Origin: Aquabacterium lacunae
Lineage (GTDB): Bacteria > Pseudomonadota > Gammaproteobacteria > Burkholderiales > Burkholderiaceae_C
DNA: 64,000 nt
Assembly: GCF_004310865.1 (NCBI RefSeq)
Contig: NZ_SIXI01000002.1
Location: 558,001-622,000 of the forward strand
Direction of reading: 5' to 3'
Below, in pieces: positions 22,105 through 30,844 of this stretch (positions within the stretch are counted from its first letter, which is position 1; the number at the start of each line of letters is the position of its first letter). Position numbers and translations under genes: made by a program. The notes beneath the pieces were generated by a model. It searched no databases, was not told the DNA's origin, and worked only from the letters and a program-made list of their open reading frames with translations.

Positions 22105-22410
22105 TCAGGCCTGCTTGGAGGCCTTTTCGATGATGCGCCCCAGGTTCTTGGCCACTTCGGCTTCGATCATGGGTTTGAAAGCCGACATCATCATGCCGAG
22201 CTTGATGTTCAGGTCGAAGGCGTCGCCCGAAACCACCAGGGTGCCGTTCACGCCCATGCGCTCGAAAGTGATGGTGTCGGCCTGCTCACCCTGCTGGCAC
22301 TGGCAGTTCAACCCCATCTTCTGTGAGGCCTCGGTCATCCACTGACCAGCCAGCTCCCGGGCCTTGTCGAAGCCCAGGGTGTGGGACTGCTGAAACTTGA
22401 TGTCGCTCAT
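22105..22410 (-). CDS. polyhydroxyalkanoic acid system family protein
   Basis: A 101-residue protein matching the PHA granule-region family: MSDIKFQQSHTLGFDKARE at the N-terminus and a C-terminal helix ending IEAEVAKNLGRIIEKASK. Members are found with polyhydroxyalkanoate genes, but the biochemical role is unclear. The gene stands alone here, convergent with the acyl-CoA-binding protein. The identification rests on recalled family sequence rather than a search. Confidence 0.75.
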   Translation of the reverse strand: MSDIKFQQSHTLGFDKARELAGQWMTEASQKMGLNCQCQQGEQADTITFERMGVNGTLVVSGDAFDLNIKLGMMMSAFKPMIEAEVAKNLGRIIEKASKQA

Positions 22411-22464
22411 GGCGAAGGTACCTTTCGATCTGCACAGGCCGATACAAGCGCCTGCAATGCGGAA

Positions 22465-23211
22465 CTATAAATACCTTCGCACGCCAGAAAGTGTCGGATC
22501 TGCGCTGTTTTCAAAGCCCTTCACGATCTGGGTGAATGCGGCGTCGGCCCGCACCGGGCCCACCCACTCAGCCAGGGCCACATAGGCCGCATTGATCAGC
22601 CGGGTGCCCGCACCACGGGCAGGCCAGTCACCAGGCAAGCTGTCGACGTGGCCCCACAGCCATTCAGCCACCTGCAACTGCAGGTGCTTGGGGAAACGGG
22701 CCGTGTGGCGCAGCAGACCCTGCCGCCAGCGCTGAGGGGTGTACTGCGCACTGCACTCGCGTTCGACCACCGTTTCAATGGCCTCCAGAAAACGTTGCAC
22801 CGCCAGATTGGCCAGGCCAGGCGGCACCGAATCGTTGGCGCTGCGAGAGTGCAGGGCATCTTCAAGCGGCGCAGGCCGGGTGTCGACCTTGTCGAGACGC
22901 GCAGCAGGCTCGCTGGTGGCCACGTCGGTCACCGGCCTGGCAGCCCCGCTGGCCTGGATGGCCCGCACGATCCGCAGGTGCAACTCGGCCTCACGCCCCT
23001 GCAAGCCGAACTGCTGGGCCACGCTGCGGCAGTATCGACTCAGACCCGCCAGCGCCGAAGCCTGGGCGGCTTGCTGGGGAGAGGCGCGCCAAAGCCCCAG
23101 CGCCTGCTGGGCCTGCGTCTCACTGAGGTAGCCCCCCAGTGCCCACAGCAGGGCCTGGCGCAAGGGTTCCTGCACAGTGTCGGCCTGCTCACTTGCCACG
23201 GTGGACGGCAT
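22465..23211 (-). CDS. hypothetical protein downstream of the ammonium transporter
   Basis: About 248 residues from the ATG at 23211 (or 258 from an earlier in-frame codon at 23241). The start overlaps the last codons of the ammonium transporter by about 20 bases, suggesting translational coupling. No signal peptide or membrane segment is seen; the sequence is mostly helical, with an Ala/Gln-rich N-terminal half and a more conserved-looking C-terminal half (WLWGHVDSLPGDW, RLINAAYVALAEWVGP). I do not recognise a family. Confidence 0.65.
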   Translation of the reverse strand: MPSTVASEQADTVQEPLRQALLWALGGYLSETQAQQALGLWRASPQQAAQASALAGLSRYCRSVAQQFGLQGREAELHLRIVRAIQASGAARPVTDVATSEPAARLDKVDTRPAPLEDALHSRSANDSVPPGLANLAVQRFLEAIETVVERECSAQYTPQRWRQGLLRHTARFPKHLQLQVAEWLWGHVDSLPGDWPARGAGTRLINAAYVALAEWVGPVRADAAFTQIVKGFENSADPTLSGVRRYL

Positions 23212-24592
23212 CCTGCTGGAATTCCGGGTAGCCCAGTTCATAGTGCTCCGTGAAGTCGAGGCCCCGCTGCTCGTCCAGGGTGGACGCGCGCAGGGGCACG
23301 AACAGATTGATCACGCGGTACATCAGCATCGAGCCACCGAAGGCCCATGCGAAAGCCACCAGGCAACCCAGGGCCTGCACGCCCAACTGATGGGGGTTGA
23401 ACAGGTCACCGGCCTTGAACAGGCCTGCAGCCAACGTGCCCCACACACCCCCCACCACATGCACCGACACCGCGCCCACCACGTCGTCGATGCGAAGGGC
23501 GTCGAGCACCTGGGCCGCCACCACGCTGAGCCCCCCGGCCACCGCCCCGGTGAGCAATGCAAAAGCCGGCTCCATGACGTGGCAACCTGCGGTCACTCCC
23601 ACCAGGCCTGCAATCGAGCCATTGATGGTGCTGGTCATCAGCACACGCTGACGCCCCAGCACCAGCACGGCCATGGCGCCCAAAGCACCGGCTGCGCCGC
23701 CCAGGTGGGTGTTCAACGCGATGCGCCCGAGGCTGACGGAGGCCGATGCCGTGCTGCCCGCATTGAAGCCGAACCAGCCGATCCACAGGATGAAGGCCCC
23801 CAGGGCCACCAGGGTGAGGTTGTGGCCCAGGATCTGGCGGGGCCGGCCATCAGGCCCGAAGCGCCCCAGGCGTGGCCCCACACACAGCAATGCCGCCAGG
23901 GCCGCCCAGCCACCCACCGCGTGCACGACGCTGGAGCCTGCGAAGTCGATGAAGCCCATCTCTCGCAGCCAGCCAGTGCCCCCGTACACGCTGCCCCAGG
24001 CCCACGCACCGAACACCGGGTAGATCACGCCCGTGATGACCACCGAACCAATGATGTAGGCCGAAAAACGCGTGCGCTCGGCCACCGCACCACTGACGAT
24101 GGTGGCCGCGGTGGCGGCGAACATGGTCTGGAAAAACAGCATGCCGTATTCGGCCTCGGGCACATGGTGCAGAGCAAACGCCGTGGTGCCCAGCCAACCT
24201 GACGGGTTGGCGCCAAACATCAGGCCATAACCCACCAGCCAGAACGCAACAGCGCCAAAGCACATGTCGCAGTAGTTCTTCATGATGACGTTGACCGTGT
24301 TCTTCGAGCGGGCCATGCCCGACTCCAGGAAGGCAAAGCCTGCCTGCATGAAGAACACCAGCGCACCGGCAGCCACCAGCCAGAGCATGTCGACCGACTG
24401 CTTCATCGACTCCAGTGTGAGCGGTACCGACGGTGACGCCATGGCCGAAGTGGCCATGGCGCCCGTCAGCCAGCCCAGCCACCGAATGGCCGACCGTCTG
24501 CTTCCCCGTGATTGCTTGGGTCCTGTCCCTGAGGGTGTTGTGTGTGTGCCATCCCTGCCCGTTCTTGTCGACGTTGGAGGTGTCTGTCTCAT
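23189..24592 (-). CDS. amt: ammonium transporter, Amt family
   Basis: About 467 residues. A basic N-terminal extension and signal-like helix (ending SAMAS) precede eleven hydrophobic segments. The family signature is present (FFMQAGFAFLESGMARSKN), as are the two pore histidines in GSSVVHAVGGWAA and VHVVGGVWGTLAAG, and the C-terminal tail GLDFTEHYELGYPEF. It conducts ammonium into the cell and is normally gated by a PII protein, whose gene is not adjacent. The exact start is uncertain because the first 40 residues are atypical. A sigma-54-like promoter lies upstream. Confidence 0.92.
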   Translation of the reverse strand: MRQTPPTSTRTGRDGTHTTPSGTGPKQSRGSRRSAIRWLGWLTGAMATSAMASPSVPLTLESMKQSVDMLWLVAAGALVFFMQAGFAFLESGMARSKNTVNVIMKNYCDMCFGAVAFWLVGYGLMFGANPSGWLGTTAFALHHVPEAEYGMLFFQTMFAATAATIVSGAVAERTRFSAYIIGSVVITGVIYPVFGAWAWGSVYGGTGWLREMGFIDFAGSSVVHAVGGWAALAALLCVGPRLGRFGPDGRPRQILGHNLTLVALGAFILWIGWFGFNAGSTASASVSLGRIALNTHLGGAAGALGAMAVLVLGRQRVLMTSTINGSIAGLVGVTAGCHVMEPAFALLTGAVAGGLSVVAAQVLDALRIDDVVGAVSVHVVGGVWGTLAAGLFKAGDLFNPHQLGVQALGCLVAFAWAFGGSMLMYRVINLFVPLRASTLDEQRGLDFTEHYELGYPEFQQDAVHRGK

Positions 24593-24645
24593 GCACCGGT
24601 CCTGCGCACGTTGTGCGGATGTTTGGAAACTTCTGTTCACAGTTA

Positions 24646-24661
24646 GCAAACTGCAGACCAG
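24646..24661 (-). promoter_or_regulatory. sigma-54-type promoter of the ammonium transporter
   Basis: On the minus strand TGGTCTGCAGTTTGCT matches the -24/-12 consensus at TGG, the G at position 7, and TTGCT, with correct spacing between the GG and GC doublets. Only the CAC after TGG differs. Transcription would begin about 43 bases before the proposed amt start. Nitrogen-controlled amt genes are commonly sigma-54 dependent, which supports the reading. Confidence 0.55.
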
Positions 24662-24761
24662 AACACCCCCAGCGGCGGGAATCCCCACCCGAACCAGGGG
24701 GTGCGCACCAGCCGCCGTCCGCCCGGGTAAGATCACTTGGTTGCCACCATCGAAGCCGTTC

Positions 24762-25982
24762 ATGAGCGCTGCCAGCCTGCCCCCCAGCCCCCGTCTGCTG
24801 CCGGAGATCGTCAGCCAGGCCGCTGAGATCCAGGCCTTGCGTCGTGACATCCACGCCCACCCCGAGCTGTGCTTCGAAGAGGTGCGCACCAGCGACCTGG
24901 TGGCCGAGCGTCTGCGCGCCTGGGGCATCGAGGTGCACCGCGGTCTGGGCACCACCGGTGTGGTCGGCGTGATCGAAGGCTTGCCCGGGCCACGTGCCAT
25001 CGGGCTGCGCGCCGACATGGACGCCCTGCCCGTGACCGAGCGCAACCAGTTCGCCCACGCCAGCCGCCACGCCGGCAAGATGCACGCCTGCGGCCATGAC
25101 GGCCACACCGCCATGCTGCTGGCCGCCGCTCGCCACCTGGCCTCGCACCGCGACAGCTTTGCGGGCCGTGTGGTGCTGGTTTTCCAGCCCGCCGAAGAAG
25201 GCGGTGGCGGTGCCCGCGAAATGATGAAGGATGGCCTGTTCGAGCGCTTCCCCATGGACGCCATCTTCGGCATGCACAACTGGCCTGGCATGCCGGCTGG
25301 CACCTTCGCCATCAAAGACGGCCCCTGCTTCGCTTCCAGCAACGAGTTCCACATCCGCATCGTGGGCAAGGGCTGCCATGCGGCCATGCCGCACTTCGGC
25401 ATCGACCCGGTGCCTGTGGCCTGCCAGCTGGTGCAGGCTTTCCAGACCATCCTGACGCGCAATCTGCGGCCGGTGGAAACGGGCGTGATCTCGGTCACCA
25501 TGATCCAGGCCGGCGAAGCCACCAATGTGGTGCCTGACCATGTGACCCTGCAAGGCACGGTGCGCACCTTCACCCTCGACACGCTCGACCTGATCGAGCG
25601 CCGCATGCGCGAGATGACCGAGCAGTTGTGCGCCGCCTTCGGCGCCACGGCCGAATTCGAGTTCTCGCGCAACTACCCGCCCACCGTGAACCACACCCAC
25701 GAAACCGAGTTCGTGCGCGAGGTGATGAAAGAGGTGGTGGGCGCCGAGCACGTCCAGGCTTTCGAGCCCACCATGGGCGCCGAAGATTTCAGCTTCTTCC
25801 TGCAGGGCAAGCCGGGCGCCTACTTCGTGATCGGCAATGGCGACGGCACGCACCGCGAGGGCGGCCACGGCCTGGGCCCCTGCACGCTGCACAACCCCAG
25901 CTACGACTTCAATGACCAGCTGATCCCGCTGGGTGCCTCGCTGTGGGTGCGCCTGGCGCAGCGCTGGCTGGCGCAACCGTGA
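24762..25982 (+). CDS. M20-family amidohydrolase (hippurate hydrolase-like)
   Basis: A 406-residue metallopeptidase-family enzyme. Metal-binding motifs are MHACGHDGHTAMLL, the catalytic QPAEEGGGGAREM and EDFSFFLQGKPGA near the C-terminus; the dimerisation domain inserts at about residues 195-305. The closest recognisable group is HipO/IAA-amino-acid hydrolase, which cleaves N-acyl or N-aroyl amino acids. The substrate cannot be fixed from sequence. The ATG at 24762 was chosen because the open frame upstream is antisense to amt. Confidence 0.88.
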   Translation: MSAASLPPSPRLLPEIVSQAAEIQALRRDIHAHPELCFEEVRTSDLVAERLRAWGIEVHRGLGTTGVVGVIEGLPGPRAIGLRADMDALPVTERNQFAHASRHAGKMHACGHDGHTAMLLAAARHLASHRDSFAGRVVLVFQPAEEGGGGAREMMKDGLFERFPMDAIFGMHNWPGMPAGTFAIKDGPCFASSNEFHIRIVGKGCHAAMPHFGIDPVPVACQLVQAFQTILTRNLRPVETGVISVTMIQAGEATNVVPDHVTLQGTVRTFTLDTLDLIERRMREMTEQLCAAFGATAEFEFSRNYPPTVNHTHETEFVREVMKEVVGAEHVQAFEPTMGAEDFSFFLQGKPGAYFVIGNGDGTHREGGHGLGPCTLHNPSYDFNDQLIPLGASLWVRLAQRWLAQP

Positions 25983-26012
25983 CGCCCTGCGTGAACCCTG
26001 CATGAATTGCGC

Positions 26013-27791
26013 ATGAGCACCGACGGCACCCAGGGCCTGTACACCGCCTGGTTCGGTCTGAAAGCCGAGCCCTTCAGCATCGCGCCCGATCCGCGCTACC
26101 TGTTCATGAGCGAGCGCCACCGCGAGGCGCTGGCCCACCTGCTGTACGGCGTCAGCGGCGGTGGCGGCTTCGTGCTGCTGACCGGCGAGATCGGCGCCGG
26201 CAAGACCACCGTGTGCCGGGCCTTTCTGGAGCAGATCCCCCGGCGCTGCAATGTGGCCTACATCTTCAACCCGAAGCTGTCGGTGCCCGAACTGCTGCAG
26301 GCCATCTGCGAAGAGTTCCGCATCCCGGTGCCGGTCACGCCCGATTCGAACAAGGCCAGCATCGACGCCCTGAACCAGTTCCTGCTGCGCACGCACGCGG
26401 TCGGGCAGAACAATGTGCTGATCATCGACGAGGCCCAGAACCTGGAGCCCGCCGTGCTGGAACAGCTGCGCCTGCTGACCAACCTGGAAACCAGCGAGCG
26501 CAAGCTGCTGCAGATCATGCTGATCGGCCAGCCAGAGTTGCGGCAGATCCTGCAGCAACCGTCGCTGGAGCAACTGGCCCAGCGCGTGATCGCACGCTAT
26601 CACCTCGATGCGCTGTCACCCAAGGAAACCGCGCAGTACATACGCCACCGCCTGGCCGTGGCGGGCCTGCCCGACAGCGAGCTGTTCGAGGCCCGCGCCG
26701 CTGCGCGCGTGCACCAGTTGACCGGCGGTGTGCCCCGCCGCATCAACCTGCTCTGCGACCGGGCCCTGCTGGGGGCCTTTGCGCTGAACCAGCGCAGCGT
26801 GAGCCAGGCCATGGTCGACAAGGCCGCCACCGAGGTGTTCGACCTGGACCGCTTGCCGGCACGCCTGAGCACACCCGAAAGCCGCCAACGCATGCCCCGC
26901 TGGGCCTGGCCAGTGCTGGGCGCAGCAGCGCTGGCCGCCGGCGGCGCGGTGCTGGCGGTGCAGCACCCTCAGCGCTGGTCAGAAAGTCTGCCCCACCTGT
27001 GGCTGCGCCCGGTGGCCAGCGCCCCCGGCACAGCAGTGGCAGCCTCTGCCGCATCGGTGGCTGCATCGGCGGTCACCCCGATCGCTCGCGGGGCGTCAAC
27101 CGCTGCCCCCGCGGCCTCGACCGCCACCAGCCCCTTGTCTGGCTCAGCCGCCAGCACCTCGTTGCCCCAGCGGCTCGACCTGAGCCAGGCGCCCTGGCGC
27201 AAGGAAGACGACGCGCTGCAAGCCCTGGCGCGACGCTGGGCGCGTGACCTGCCCTCGCGCAACATCTGCACGCAGGCCCTGAAGCAGCAACTGCCCTGTT
27301 TCAGCAGCAGTGCGGGGCTCGCACTGATCCGCCAGCTCGAGCGCCCGGTGGTGCTGACGCTGCTGGACGATGACGGCCGCACCGTGTATGGTTTGCTGAC
27401 GGGCCTGACCGACCGCAGTGCCACGCTGGTGCTTGGTGAGCAGGCCCAGACCGTGAGCCTGACCGCCCTGGCCCTGTCGTGGCGCGGGCAGTTCAGCACC
27501 TTCTGGCAGGCTCCGGAGGGCTACCGCCAGAAGCTGGTGCCCGGCAGCAAAGGCCCGGCGGTCGACTGGCTGGCGCAACGCCTGGCCACCGTGCAGCAGA
27601 CCGAGCCCCCCACAGGTGCACAAACCCTTGACGCCGTGCTGCAAAGCCGCCTGACAGCCTTCCAGGTGTCGCAAGGCATCAAGCCCGACGGCATGGCCGG
27701 CGCCATGACCTTCATGCAGATCAACCGACTGACTGGCGTGCCCGAACCCCGTCTGCTCACCACCGGAGGCGGTCATGTCCTACATCCTTGA
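26013..27791 (+). CDS. gspA: GspA/ExeA-type ATPase with peptidoglycan-binding domain
   Basis: A 592-residue inner-membrane protein. The N-terminal AAA ATPase (residues 1-280) starts with YTAWFGLKAEPFSIAPDPRY, Walker A is GEIGAGKT (58-65) and Walker B IIDEAQNLEP. A membrane helix lies at about 297-315, a Pro/Ala/Ser-rich linker follows, and the C-terminus (about 505-580) is a peptidoglycan-binding fold (LTAFQVSQGIKPDG). With GspB it helps the type II secretin pass the cell wall. The start is ATG 26013 rather than the TTG two codons earlier. Confidence 0.88.
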   Translation: MSTDGTQGLYTAWFGLKAEPFSIAPDPRYLFMSERHREALAHLLYGVSGGGGFVLLTGEIGAGKTTVCRAFLEQIPRRCNVAYIFNPKLSVPELLQAICEEFRIPVPVTPDSNKASIDALNQFLLRTHAVGQNNVLIIDEAQNLEPAVLEQLRLLTNLETSERKLLQIMLIGQPELRQILQQPSLEQLAQRVIARYHLDALSPKETAQYIRHRLAVAGLPDSELFEARAAARVHQLTGGVPRRINLLCDRALLGAFALNQRSVSQAMVDKAATEVFDLDRLPARLSTPESRQRMPRWAWPVLGAAALAAGGAVLAVQHPQRWSESLPHLWLRPVASAPGTAVAASAASVAASAVTPIARGASTAAPAASTATSPLSGSAASTSLPQRLDLSQAPWRKEDDALQALARRWARDLPSRNICTQALKQQLPCFSSSAGLALIRQLERPVVLTLLDDDGRTVYGLLTGLTDRSATLVLGEQAQTVSLTALALSWRGQFSTFWQAPEGYRQKLVPGSKGPAVDWLAQRLATVQQTEPPTGAQTLDAVLQSRLTAFQVSQGIKPDGMAGAMTFMQINRLTGVPEPRLLTTGGGHVLHP

Positions 27792-28470
27792 AGCGCTGAA
27801 GAAGGCCGAAGCCCAGCGGGGCCGTGGCGACGTGCCAGGCCTCGATGCCCAGCACATGCCCGCCGAACCCCTGGCCCTGCAGCCTCAGGCAGGTGGGCAT
27901 GGCCTGCTGATCGGCATCATCATGATGCTGGGGTTGGCCGTGATCGGGCTGCTGCTGTGGTCAGGTCAGGACGCTGCCACCGGCACAGCGCCGCCACCGA
28001 CGGCAGCACCTGCCATGGCTCAGGCCACGCCACCAGCAGCCCCTTCGGCAGCAACCCTGTCTGCACCCACACGCTCCGCACAAGCCACACCGCCCACCAC
28101 CCGGCCCGAAACCACCGCCCCGCCGCCTGTGCTGGTGCCCCCACCGGACACCCGCGACCTGCCGCGCCACTTCCAGGACGCTCCACCGGTCGCCCCCCCT
28201 GAACGCCCCCGCGCCGGGCCTGCCACGCATGCCACTTCGGCCCAGCGCACGGCCGACACCCCCCTGCCCGAGGAGCTCAAGGCCCAGTTCCCGCGCCTGA
28301 GCTTCGGAGGCGCCATGCATTCGGACAATGCCGCCAGCCGCATGCTGATCGTCAATGGCCAGTTGCTGCGCGAGGGTGACACCGTGGCCCCTGACCTGGT
28401 GCTTCAGCGCATCGAGCTGAAATCGGCCACCTTCCGCTACAAGGGCCACACGCACACCGTGCAGTACTGA
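27775..28470 (+). CDS. gspB: GspB-type secretin assembly protein
   Basis: A 231-residue protein beginning MSYILEALKKAEAQRG, the conserved cytoplasmic start of GspB/ExeB. A single membrane helix follows (about residues 43-62), then a long Pro/Ala/Thr-rich periplasmic linker and a C-terminal T2SSB domain (about 165-231, AASRMLIVNGQLLREGD). It overlaps gspA by 17 bases and forms a complex with it. No other type II secretion genes are in the window. Confidence 0.88.
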   Translation: MSYILEALKKAEAQRGRGDVPGLDAQHMPAEPLALQPQAGGHGLLIGIIMMLGLAVIGLLLWSGQDAATGTAPPPTAAPAMAQATPPAAPSAATLSAPTRSAQATPPTTRPETTAPPPVLVPPPDTRDLPRHFQDAPPVAPPERPRAGPATHATSAQRTADTPLPEELKAQFPRLSFGGAMHSDNAASRMLIVNGQLLREGDTVAPDLVLQRIELKSATFRYKGHTHTVQY

Positions 28471-28511
28471 GCCCGGCCGAGCATGCTCCTTCGCTCGGCC
28501 TGACTTTGCCC

Positions 28512-30806
28512 ATGGACACGCCCCTGTCGCCCCACCCTGTGGCCGTGCGCACGTTGTGCGAGTTCACGGCCCGCGCGGGTGACCTCGACCTGCGCTTCAC
28601 GCCCTCGCCCACGGCGCAAGAAGGCATGGCAGGGCACGCGCTGGTGGCCTTGCGCCGACCGGCACATTGGCTGCGCGAAGCGCCCCTGCAAGGCGAACAC
28701 GCCGGGCTGCTGGTGCGGGGGCGCGCCGATGGCATCGACCCCACCGCCCAGCGCATCGAAGAGGTCAAGACCCACCGTGGCCCCTTGAGCAACCAGCCGG
28801 CCAACCTGCGCGCCCTGCACTGGGCCCAGGCCCGTGTGTACGGGGCCTTGTGGGCGCAGCAGCAAGGACTGCCCGACACCGCCCTGCTCGACATCGCCCT
28901 GGTGTACCTGAACATCGACGACGGGGAAGAAACGGCACTGAGCGAAGCCCACACCGTGCAGGCCTTGCGCCAACACTTCCAGTCGCTGTGCGAACGCTAC
29001 CGCCATTGGGCCGACCAGGAGCACGCACACCGCCGCGCCCGCGACCGCGCCTTGCAGGACCTGCGCTTTCCGCATGCAGGGTTTCGCACTGGCCAACGCG
29101 AACTGGCCGAGGCCTGCTGGCGTGCGGCACGGCAAGGGCGTGTGCTGCTGGCCCAGGCCTCCACCGGCATCGGCAAGACGGTGGCCACGGTGTTCGCCAC
29201 GCTCAAGGCCATGCCCGAGCAGGCGCTGGACCGCGTGTTCTTTCTCACGGCCAAGACGTCAGGGCGCCAGCTGGCACTCGACACCCTGCAGCAGTTGCCG
29301 GGCCACGCCTGCCGAGCGCTGGAGCTGGTGGCCCGAGACAAGGCATGTGAACACCCCGACAAGGCCTGCCATGGCGAGTCATGCCCCCTGGCCCGGGGCT
29401 TTTACGACCGCCTGCCTCAAGCCCGCCGGGCCGCCGTCGAGTCGGCCATGCAGGGCCACGCCCTGGACAAGGCGCAAGTGCGCGCCCTGGCCCTGGACCA
29501 CCAGGTGTGCCCCTACTACCTCGCGCAGGAGCTGGCCCGCTGGAGCGACGTGGTGGTGGGCGACTACAACCACTGGTTCGACCTCAGCGCCCTGCTGTTC
29601 GCCCTGCAGCAGCAGGAAGGCTGGAAGGTGGCGCTGCTGGTGGACGAGGCCCACAACCTGGTCGACCGCACCCGCGGCATGCACACGGTGGCGCTGGAGC
29701 AGACCGAGCTGCTGGCCCTGCGCAGGCCGGCGCAGCCCGAGGCCATCCGCAAGGCAGCCGACGGCCTGCAGCGCCAATGGGCCCGGCTCAACCGCAGCGC
29801 CCCGGCCGCCTACCACCCGCTGGAGCCCTGGCCCGAAGGCTGGCACCGCGCGCTGGTCAAGCTCATGCAGGCCCTGGGCGAGCACCAGGCCGAACACCCC
29901 ACCGACATCGACCCGCAACGCCAGGCCTTCTTCCTCAATGCCTGGCCTTTGCAGACCCTGGCAGAGCGCTTTGGCAGCCACAGCCTGATCGACCTGCACA
30001 CCACGCACGAGGGCCCCAAGCCCCTGAGCCGCATCACGCTGCGCAACGTGGTGCCTGGCCCGCACCTGGCCCCGCGGCTGGAAGCCGCCCACAGCCTGGT
30101 GCTGTTCTCGGCCACGCTGCAGCCCTGGCACTACCACCAGCGGCTGCTGGGCCTGCCGGACGACACCGTGTGCCTGGACGTGCCCAGCCCATTCCGCGCT
30201 GAGCAGCTGCAGGTGCAAGTGGCGCACCGGCTGTCCACCCGCTACAAAGACCGCGCGCGCAGCCTGCCGCACATCGTGCAGACCATGGCCCGGCAGTGGC
30301 ACGAGCGCCCCGGCAACTACCTGGCGTTCTTCTCCAGCTTCGAGTTCATGCACCAGGCCGGCGAGGCCCTGCAGGCCGCGCACCCGGACATCCCGCAATG
30401 GCGGCAGGAACGCGGCATGCGCGAAGCCGACCAGGCCGCCTTCCTGGCCCGATTCACACCGCAGGGCCAGGGCATCGGCTTTGCCGTGCTGGGTGGCGCC
30501 TTCGGGGAAGGCATCGACCTGCCCGGCAGTCGCCTGATCGGGGCCTTCATCGCCACGCTGGGGCTGCCGCAGGTGAACCCCGTGAACGACACCTTCGCCG
30601 CACGCATGGACGCCCTGTTCGGCACAGGGCAAGGCCATGACATGGCTTACCTCTACCCCGGGCTGCAGAAGGTGGTGCAGGCCGCAGGCCGGGTGATCCG
30701 CACCCCGCAGGACGAGGGCGTGCTGCACCTGATGGATGACCGATTTGCCCAGGCGCGAGTGCAGGCCTTGTGGCCTGGGTGGTGGAGCGCGCCCAAGCCG
30801 CGCTAG
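28512..30806 (+). CDS. XPD/DinG-like helicase with N-terminal nuclease domain
   Basis: A 764-residue protein. Residues about 60-130 look like a PD-(D/E)XK nuclease of the RecB/Cas4 type, with Asp73 in GRADGID and Glu84-Val-Lys86. The helicase follows: Walker A ASTGIGKT (217-223), four cysteines (279, 286, 291, 333) spaced as in the XPD iron-sulfur domain, DEAH at 378-381 and C-terminal motifs GGAFGEGIDLPGSR and QAAGRVIRTPQDEG. It should unwind DNA 5' to 3' with a linked nuclease, in repair or similar roles. Starts at ATG 28512. Confidence 0.85.
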   Translation: MDTPLSPHPVAVRTLCEFTARAGDLDLRFTPSPTAQEGMAGHALVALRRPAHWLREAPLQGEHAGLLVRGRADGIDPTAQRIEEVKTHRGPLSNQPANLRALHWAQARVYGALWAQQQGLPDTALLDIALVYLNIDDGEETALSEAHTVQALRQHFQSLCERYRHWADQEHAHRRARDRALQDLRFPHAGFRTGQRELAEACWRAARQGRVLLAQASTGIGKTVATVFATLKAMPEQALDRVFFLTAKTSGRQLALDTLQQLPGHACRALELVARDKACEHPDKACHGESCPLARGFYDRLPQARRAAVESAMQGHALDKAQVRALALDHQVCPYYLAQELARWSDVVVGDYNHWFDLSALLFALQQQEGWKVALLVDEAHNLVDRTRGMHTVALEQTELLALRRPAQPEAIRKAADGLQRQWARLNRSAPAAYHPLEPWPEGWHRALVKLMQALGEHQAEHPTDIDPQRQAFFLNAWPLQTLAERFGSHSLIDLHTTHEGPKPLSRITLRNVVPGPHLAPRLEAAHSLVLFSATLQPWHYHQRLLGLPDDTVCLDVPSPFRAEQLQVQVAHRLSTRYKDRARSLPHIVQTMARQWHERPGNYLAFFSSFEFMHQAGEALQAAHPDIPQWRQERGMREADQAAFLARFTPQGQGIGFAVLGGAFGEGIDLPGSRLIGAFIATLGLPQVNPVNDTFAARMDALFGTGQGHDMAYLYPGLQKVVQAAGRVIRTPQDEGVLHLMDDRFAQARVQALWPGWWSAPKPR

Positions 30807-30844
30807 CATGGCGGTCACCTCTGCCCTTGCCTCCCCTCTGCCCC

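Noticed and set aside
23850-26603. Minus-strand open frame of over 900 codons spanning the M20 gene and part of amt
   Set aside because: Antisense to a clear M20 enzyme and out of frame with amt; no recognisable motifs.
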